A stretch of 10,053 nucleotides of DNA from Sphingomonadaceae bacterium (lineage in GTDB: Bacteria; Pseudomonadota; Alphaproteobacteria; Sphingomonadales; Sphingomonadaceae): positions 1 to 10,053 of the forward strand of contig CANEVG010000103.1 in the NCBI GenBank assembly GCA_947442095.1, read 5' to 3'. The position numbers and the translations under genes were made by a program. Within the stretch, counting starts at the first letter, position 1. Each line of letters starts with the position of its first letter. The notes under the pieces were generated by a model, which worked only from the letters and a program-made list of their open reading frames with translations, was not told where the DNA came from and did no database searches. Shown here one piece after another: positions 6,315 through 10,053 of the stretch.

Positions 6315-6988
6315 CACAGCGCCTCGCACCGGCCAGAACTGCGCATGATACGGCACACGGTGTTGACCGTGGCGTGCGGGCGCACCACCAGATCGGCCCA
6401 GTTACGACGATCCCCCTCGGCAAAGCGCAAACGGATGCGCACCAGCGTCGGGGGCTGCGGCCGGTCGATCCAGAACGCCTGCCAGCGGTCCTCCGGCGAA
6501 AAGCGGTCCGGCCCGTAGTAGGCAAAATCAAGCCGCGCGACATTGCCTATTAGCCGCACCGGCTCCCAACCGGTCAGCGCCGGGTCCCTGAGATCAATGC
6601 GGTCGTTAAGCGTGCTAGCCGAATAGAGCACCAGATCGCCGCCGGGGCTGAGCGTGAGGCGATAGAACTGCAGCGCGGCAGGCGCGTGGGCATCAGGCGG
6701 CGGCGCGGCGAAGCTGAACATGCGCGTGTCGCCGAGCGCATCGACGATGGCATCGCTCGAATCGGTGCGTACCACAGGCGCCAGTGCCTCGATGCGTGCG
6801 CGCAGCACGCGCTGCGCCGCAGCGACACCCGTATCCTGCCGCAGCAGCTCCGCACGGCCTGAAACCTGCGTAACGCCGGTGAGTAGTCCGGCAAACAGGC
6901 TGGAGACAAGGCCGAGGATCGCCAAGGTCACCAGCATCTCGATAAGCGTGAACCCCGCCTCGCGGGGGTGTGCGGCGCTGCGGATCAT
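6314..6988 (-). CDS. gspJ: Type II secretion minor pseudopilin GspJ
   Basis: GspJ (224 residues) forms the pseudopilus tip complex with GspI and GspK. The prepilin leader MIRSAAHPREAG ends at Gly12, and cleavage would give mature FTLIEMLVTLAILGLVSS, with the key Glu at mature position 5. The globular domain is about 190 residues, as usual for GspJ. It has family-like features: a helical stalk, then ALQFYRLTLSP, DLVLYSAS, LDFAYYGPD and WQAFWIDRPQPPTLVRIRL. The C-terminus carries two cysteines at residues 212 and 221 that could pair in the periplasm. The ATG lies four bases after the gspI stop, with a weak GGTGA upstream. Its stop overlaps the gspL start as TGATG. In most T2SS operons gspK would come next; here gspL follows directly. 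Confidence 0.92.
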   Translation of the reverse strand: MIRSAAHPREAGFTLIEMLVTLAILGLVSSLFAGLLTGVTQVSGRAELLRQDTGVAAAQRVLRARIEALAPVVRTDSSDAIVDALGDTRMFSFAAPPPDAHAPAALQFYRLTLSPGGDLVLYSASTLNDRIDLRDPALTGWEPVRLIGNVARLDFAYYGPDRFSPEDRWQAFWIDRPQPPTLVRIRLRFAEGDRRNWADLVVRPHATVNTVCRIMRSSGRCEAL

Positions 6989-6992
6989 GCCG

Positions 6993-7352
6993 TCACCGCG
7001 CCAGTTTCAACGAACGCAGCACCACCAGCGGACGCCCGGTGACCGCATCGGCCACAGTCACCGTGATGGCCAGAAGCCCGGGTCCGTCGGGCGAGCCTGC
7101 AACCGGTTCATTGCGGACCCGCCAGTTGAGCCGGGCATTGCTGCCTGCCGCGAGCGTGGCCGCGCCTTCCTGGGCCAGCGCCAACTGCGATCGCGCAACC
7201 AGCGTCGCCTCGCGCACCAGCACCAGCCGGCGCTGCGCCAGGGCGGAGCCTTGCAGCGCCTGCGCAAACATCGCGCCAACCAGTGCGAGAATCGCCAAGG
7301 CGATCATCGCATCAAGCAGCAAGAAACCGCGTTCGCCGCGCCGCAGCCTCAT
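6993..7352 (-). CDS. gspI: Type II secretion minor pseudopilin GspI
   Basis: GspI (119 residues) is a minor pseudopilin that nucleates the tip complex with GspJ and GspK. The leader MRLRRGERG is followed by mature FLLLDAMIALAILALVGAMF. Mature position 5 is Asp, where nearly all GspI proteins have Glu. The rest fits the family: a continued helix (FAQALQGSALAQRRLVLVRE, ATLVARSQLALAQEG), then a small beta domain with NARLNWRV and the C-terminal strand PLVVLRSLKLAR. The length is normal for GspI. The ATG overlaps the gspH stop as ATGA, and gspJ begins four bases beyond its own stop. Position between H and J supports the call strongly. Confidence 0.9.
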   Translation of the reverse strand: MRLRRGERGFLLLDAMIALAILALVGAMFAQALQGSALAQRRLVLVREATLVARSQLALAQEGAATLAAGSNARLNWRVRNEPVAGSPDGPGLLAITVTVADAVTGRPLVVLRSLKLAR

Positions 7353-7735
7353 CGTGCAACTGCCACTTCGCCGCTGCCGGGATCTATAGTGTAGCGGCGG
7401 CTGCGCCTGCCCGCCGAAAGGACCAAGGCACCGCCGCGCGCACTGCCGTCGGGATAGAACACAATGCTTTCGCCAGGGGTTTCGACCCGCGATCCGCCGT
7501 CGAGCTTGCCGGGTTCCAGCACGCGCGGCGCGCTCGAGGCGATGGCGGCGGCGCGCGCCGCGTGCAGACGCGCTTCGAGCGTGGCAGCATCGCCCTCGAA
7601 ACGCTGCCCTAGTTGCGCACGCTCGGCCGCCGGAAAAGCCAGCGCCGAAATCAGACCGAGCACAGCCAGCACCACCAGCATCTCCAAAAGCGTGAAACCG
7701 GCTCCGCGCGGCTCAATTTTTCCAATTGCCGACAT
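7349..7735 (-). CDS. gspH: Type II secretion minor pseudopilin GspH
   Basis: GspH (128 residues from the chosen start) is a minor pseudopilin that probably links the tip complex to the GspG shaft. I chose ATG 7735 because it gives a leader of normal length (MSAIGKIEPRGAG), with cleavage before FTLLEMLVVLAVLGLISA and Glu at mature position 5. GAGG also lies six bases upstream. An upstream in-frame ATG at 7801 would give a 35-residue leader lying entirely over the end of gspG. The globular domain shows the expected GspH/FimT pattern: ARLHAARAAAIASSAPRV, then VFYPDGSARGG, LVLSAGRRSRRYTIDPGSG. It overlaps gspG by 23 bases and gspI by four. Confidence 0.9.
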   Translation of the reverse strand: MSAIGKIEPRGAGFTLLEMLVVLAVLGLISALAFPAAERAQLGQRFEGDAATLEARLHAARAAAIASSAPRVLEPGKLDGGSRVETPGESIVFYPDGSARGGALVLSAGRRSRRYTIDPGSGEVAVAR

Positions 7736-8159
7736 CGCGCGCCTCGCCCGATCCGCCCGCCGCACCGTCCGAGCCCAGCGTGAATACGTCCACTTCGCCA
7801 TGCTCGCCAGGAACGCGCATCAGGTAAGGCTTGCCCCAAGGGTCGTCCAATGCGGCTTCGTCGGCCAGGTAGGGTCCGTTCCACAGCGGCATCGTCGGCG
7901 GCGCCTTGACCAGCGATTTCAAACCTTCCTCCGCCGTCGGGAAGCGCCCGGCATCGAGACGGAACAGTTCCAGCGAGGCGGCGATATTGCGCGCCTGCAC
8001 TTGCGCAGTCTGCGTCTTCGAACTGCCGAGGTAGCGGATCACTTGCGGTCCGACGATGGCGGCGAGCAAACCGAGGATCGCCAGAACCACCAGCAGTTCA
8101 AGCAAGGTGAAGCCCCTTTCGGACGGGCGGACGGCAGGCATTGCGGGTGTTTCGTTCAT
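7713..8159 (-). CDS. gspG: Type II secretion major pseudopilin GspG
   Basis: GspG (148 residues) is the main subunit of the periplasmic pseudopilus, which pushes substrates through the secretin. The leader ends at Gly16 (RPSERG). The mature protein starts FTLLELLVVLAILGLLAAIV, with Glu at mature position 5. The globular domain is strongly typical: QARNIAASLELFRLDAGRFP, then EEGLKSLV, WNGPYL, DPWGKPYLMRVPGEHG, and the calcium-site loop LGSDGAAGGSGEARDVGNW close to the end. The leader, 16 residues, is a little longer than in many GspG proteins. The ATG overlaps the gspF stop as ATGA with no clear Shine-Dalgarno, which suggests translational coupling to gspF. Confidence 0.97.
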   Translation of the reverse strand: MNETPAMPAVRPSERGFTLLELLVVLAILGLLAAIVGPQVIRYLGSSKTQTAQVQARNIAASLELFRLDAGRFPTAEEGLKSLVKAPPTMPLWNGPYLADEAALDDPWGKPYLMRVPGEHGEVDVFTLGSDGAAGGSGEARDVGNWKN

Positions 8160-9370
8160 GTTGAGATAGCCAAATCGTTGAAACCGATGATTGCGGACAT
8201 GATCGCGGCGATGATCGCGGCGACCGCAGAACCCAGGATGATGGTGATGAGCGGGGTGGCGATACCGATCGCGCGTTGCAGCATGACCTTGACGTCACGG
8301 TCGAGCACATCGGCGAGTTTGACCAGCATCGGCCCCAGCCGCGAGGTTTCCTCTCCGGTGCGAAGAAAACCAATGGCGACGCGCGGCAGCACACCGGCCT
8401 CGGCAAGCGGTGCGGCAAGCCCTGCACCTTCGCGCAGGCCTCCGGCGACGCGAGCGATGCCCTCCGCGATGGCGCGGTTGCCGATGGTGCGGTTGGCCAA
8501 TGCCAGCGCCGATGGGAGCGGCACGTCACTTTCGACGAGAATGCCCAGCGTGCGCGCAAAACGTGCACCTTCGATATGGCGGACCAAATCCTGCATCATC
8601 GGCATACGCAAGGCCAACCGGTCGCGCGCCATGGCTATGCCCGGTTGCGTCAGCATCTGGCGAATCGCGAACACAGCTGCGACGATCCCCGCCAGCAGCC
8701 ACAGGCCCCAGGCGCGCAGGAAGCGGCTGGCATCCATCACCAGTTGCGAGGCGAAGGGCAGTTTGCCGTGCGATTGCCCGAACAAGCTTTCAAAACGGGG
8801 CACCACGAACAGCAGCATCAACAGGATCACGGCAATCGAAAGCATGCCCAGCACAATGGGATAGATCGATGCGTTGGCGACCGTGCGGCGCAGTTCCTCG
8901 GCGCGCTCCATCATGTCGCCCAGCCGGGCAAGGGCTTCGCCGACCGCCCCGTTCGCCTCGCCCGCTTCGGCCATGGCGGCGGCGGTGGGCGGGAATAGGC
9001 CGGGGCGGCGCACCATCGCCTGCGACAGCGGCATGCCCTCGCGCACATCGCCGAGCATATCGCGCAGCGCGGCGGCGAGCGGCTTTTCATCGATATTGGC
9101 AATGGCCAGTGCCAGCGAACGGTCAAGTGGCAGCCCCGCCCCGGCCAGCGCCGAAAGCTCGGTGATAAAGTTGATCGTCGCAGCGCGGGTCCGGGCGCTC
9201 TGCTTCACCCGGCGCGCGCCGGGTGAAGCCGGGGCAAGCGCAACCGCGATCGGCCGCGCTCCCATCCGGCGCAGGCTGGCGATGGCGGCAGCGGGATCGG
9301 CGGCGTCGAGCACCCCTGCCCCTACCGCGCCATCGGCCATCACCGCCCGGTAGGCAAAGCGCGTCGCCAT
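8156..9370 (-). CDS. gspF: Type II secretion inner-membrane platform protein GspF
   Basis: GspF (404 residues, the normal length) is the polytopic inner-membrane core of the assembly platform. It contacts the GspE ATPase and is thought to drive pseudopilin insertion. Two homologous T2SSF domains are visible at about 66-189 and 269-391. The first contains ELSALAGAGLPLDRSLALAI and AEAGEANGAVGEALARL; the second contains FARTLGILVESDVPLPSAL and LRTGEETSRLGPMLVKL. Membrane segments are expected at about 168-190, 220-238 and 370-396. The start codon overlaps the gspE stop by one base (TGATG). Two unusual DNA structures lie inside the gene: a perfect 28-base palindrome in the N-terminal linker, and a 12-base triplication in the last membrane segment. 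Neither disturbs the frame. Confidence 0.97.
   Translation of the reverse strand: MATRFAYRAVMADGAVGAGVLDAADPAAAIASLRRMGARPIAVALAPASPGARRVKQSARTRAATINFITELSALAGAGLPLDRSLALAIANIDEKPLAAALRDMLGDVREGMPLSQAMVRRPGLFPPTAAAMAEAGEANGAVGEALARLGDMMERAEELRRTVANASIYPIVLGMLSIAVILLMLLFVVPRFESLFGQSHGKLPFASQLVMDASRFLRAWGLWLLAGIVAAVFAIRQMLTQPGIAMARDRLALRMPMMQDLVRHIEGARFARTLGILVESDVPLPSALALANRTIGNRAIAEGIARVAGGLREGAGLAAPLAEAGVLPRVAIGFLRTGEETSRLGPMLVKLADVLDRDVKVMLQRAIGIATPLITIILGSAVAAIIAAIMSAIIGFNDLAIST
8187..8222 (-). repeat. Three tandem 12-base units in the last membrane helix of GspF
   Basis: Read on the plus strand the units are ATGATTGCGGAC (8187-8198), ATGATCGCGGCG (8199-8210) and ATGATCGCGGCG (8211-8222). 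The last two are identical. On the coding strand they give the four-residue pattern AAII, AAIM, SAII in the third membrane helix. This is either recent local duplication or simply low-complexity Ala/Ile coding. Confidence 0.65.
9202..9229. repeat. Perfect 28-base palindrome inside gspF
   Basis: GCTTCACCCGGCGC at 9202-9215 is followed at once by its exact reverse complement at 9216-9229, with no mismatch and no spacer. It covers GspF codons 48-57 (ASPGARRVKQ), in the variable linker ahead of the first T2SSF domain. In the mRNA it could fold as a roughly 12-base-pair, G+C-rich hairpin with a four-base loop. No U-run follows on either strand, so it does not look like an intrinsic terminator. I see no second copy in the window. 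Confidence 0.9.
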
Positions 9371-10053
9371 CAGTCCGCCGCCGTGACGCGCACGGCCTCC
9401 TCAATGGTGGTGAGCCCGGCAGCAGCCTTGGCCAGCGCATCCTGCCGCAAGCTGCGCATTCCGGCAGCGAGCGCGGCTTCAAGCACTTCGGCGGTGCTCG
9501 CGCGGTGCAGCACCAGCCGGGCGACGGCAGCATCGACTTTCAGGAACTCGAACAGCGCGATCCGCCCCGAAAAGCCCGAGTTCGAACACCGAGGGCAGCC
9601 AACCGCGCGCCGGAAGTCCTTCTCCCCGGTCAGATCCAGCCCGAGGTCAGCAAGCAGCTCCGCAGGCGGCACGAACGGCTCGGCGCAATCCGTACACAGC
9701 CGCCGCGCCAGCCGCTGCGCCAGGACTCCGGCGAGCACCGAGGCGAGCAGGAACGGTTCGACTTCCATGTCGGCAAGCCGGGTGACCGCCCCGGCGGCGC
9801 TGTTGGTATGCAGCGTAGAGAGGATCAGGTGCCCCGTCAGTGCCGCTTGAACCGCAATCTGCGCCGTCTCTGCGTCCCTGATTTCACCAACCATCATAAC
9901 GTCGGGGTCAAGCCGCAGGAACGAGCGCAGGGCTGTGCCGAACGTAAAGCCGATCTGCGGATTGACCTGCGCCTGCACCACGCCGGGCAGGCGGTACTCG
10001 ATCGGATCCTCGATGGTCAGCAGCTTGCGCTCGACCCCGTTGAGCTCGGCAAG
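9370..10053 (-). CDS. gspE: Type II secretion ATPase GspE, C-terminal part (5' end beyond window)
   Basis: Only the last 227 residues are in the window; the frame is open to the right edge, and the N-terminal domains and Walker A motif lie outside. GspE is the cytoplasmic hexameric ATPase that powers the T2SS. Visible motifs, numbered from the edge, are the Asp box (LLTIEDPIEY, 11-20), VQAQVNPQIGFTF (26-38), Walker B with LRLDPDVMMVGEIRDAETA (46-64), and the His box TGHLILSTLHTN (73-84). The family's zinc site has cysteines at 120, 123, 153 and 156 (CTDC and CPRC, 29 residues apart), a spacing typical of GspE. The C-terminus GLTTIEEAVRVTAAD is also typical. A GTG at 9981 is internal, not a start, because the ATPase motifs begin upstream of it. 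Its stop overlaps the gspF start by one base. Confidence 0.97.
   Translation of the reverse strand, partial: LAELNGVERKLLTIEDPIEYRLPGVVQAQVNPQIGFTFGTALRSFLRLDPDVMMVGEIRDAETAQIAVQAALTGHLILSTLHTNSAAGAVTRLADMEVEPFLLASVLAGVLAQRLARRLCTDCAEPFVPPAELLADLGLDLTGEKDFRRAVGCPRCSNSGFSGRIALFEFLKVDAAVARLVLHRASTAEVLEAALAAGMRSLRQDALAKAAAGLTTIEEAVRVTAAD

Noticed and set aside
6315..6356. Upstream ATG at 6356 as start of gspL
   Set aside because: The added 14 residues overlap gspJ, match no domain, and the TGATG junction with GAGG seven bases upstream at 6314 fits the operon pattern.
6953..6967. CCCCGC-CTC-GCGGGG hairpin near the gspJ start
   Set aside because: A six-base-pair stem in high-G+C coding DNA is expected by chance and no T-run follows on either strand.
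7736..7801. Upstream ATG at 7801 as start of gspH
   Set aside because: It would create a 35-residue prepilin leader entirely over the end of gspG, and the ATG at 7735 has a well-placed GAGG and a normal leader.
7464..8864. Long open frame on the plus strand, about 466 codons, opposite gspH, gspG and gspF
   Set aside because: It is antisense to three well-supported genes. Its product is a Ser/Arg/Ala-rich low-complexity sequence without domain character, as expected for a shadow frame in high-G+C DNA.
9979..9981. GTG at 9981 as start of gspE
   Set aside because: The frame stays open to the window edge and encodes the conserved Asp box upstream, so the gene is cut by the window and this GTG is an internal Val.
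1..10053. CRISPR array, tRNA, rRNA, insertion sequence or attachment site
   Set aside because: I found no regularly spaced repeats, no tRNA-like cloverleaf, no transposase-like reading frame and no flanking direct repeats.

Overview
The window is high in G+C. Eleven genes of a type II secretion system (T2SS, general secretory pathway) fill about nine tenths of it, all on the minus strand. Codon use, the T2SS variants, a SleB-type cell wall hydrolase and a very short polysaccharide-export lipoprotein together suggest an alphaproteobacterium, most likely a sphingomonad (Sphingomonas, Novosphingobium or Erythrobacter-like). That placement is an inference from protein character; the window has no rRNA or other marker gene.

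Layout from left to right: (1) 22-564, minus strand, a short outer-membrane polysaccharide export (OPX) lipoprotein. (2) 565-694, a divergent intergenic region with an 8+8 base inverted repeat, the best candidate regulatory site here. (3) 695-1390, plus strand, a secreted SleB-family cell wall hydrolase. (4) 1397-10053, minus strand, the T2SS operon. Read in the direction of transcription from the right edge, its order is gspE (5' part cut off by the window edge), F, G, H, I, J, L, M, C, D, K. The hydrolase and gspK converge, with only six bases between their stop codons.

The T2SS genes are packed with no real intergenic space. Junctions are ATGA, GTGA or TGATG overlaps at E/F, F/G, H/I, J/L, L/M, C/D and D/K, a 23-base overlap at G/H, a 4-base gap at I/J, and a probable 50-base overlap at M/C. 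This points to one polycistronic, translationally coupled unit whose promoter lies outside the window. GspE is the cytoplasmic ATPase and GspF the inner-membrane platform. GspG is the major pseudopilin, and GspH, I, J and K are minor pseudopilins. GspL and GspM are the bitopic assembly-platform proteins, GspC links the inner membrane to the secretin, and GspD is the outer-membrane secretin. Prepilin peptidase (GspO), a separate GspN and a pilotin are not in the window.

The system itself is a known family, and I found no unrecognised multi-gene system. The items worth a second look are finer: a perfect 28-base palindrome inside gspF; an Xps-like gene order with gspK moved to the end; a lipobox on the secretin; Asp instead of Glu at mature position 5 of GspI; a run of eight G at the gspL/gspM junction, placed so that a -1 slip would fuse the two frames; two three-copy 12-base in-frame repeats; and a GspC reduced to a membrane anchor plus an HR-like domain.
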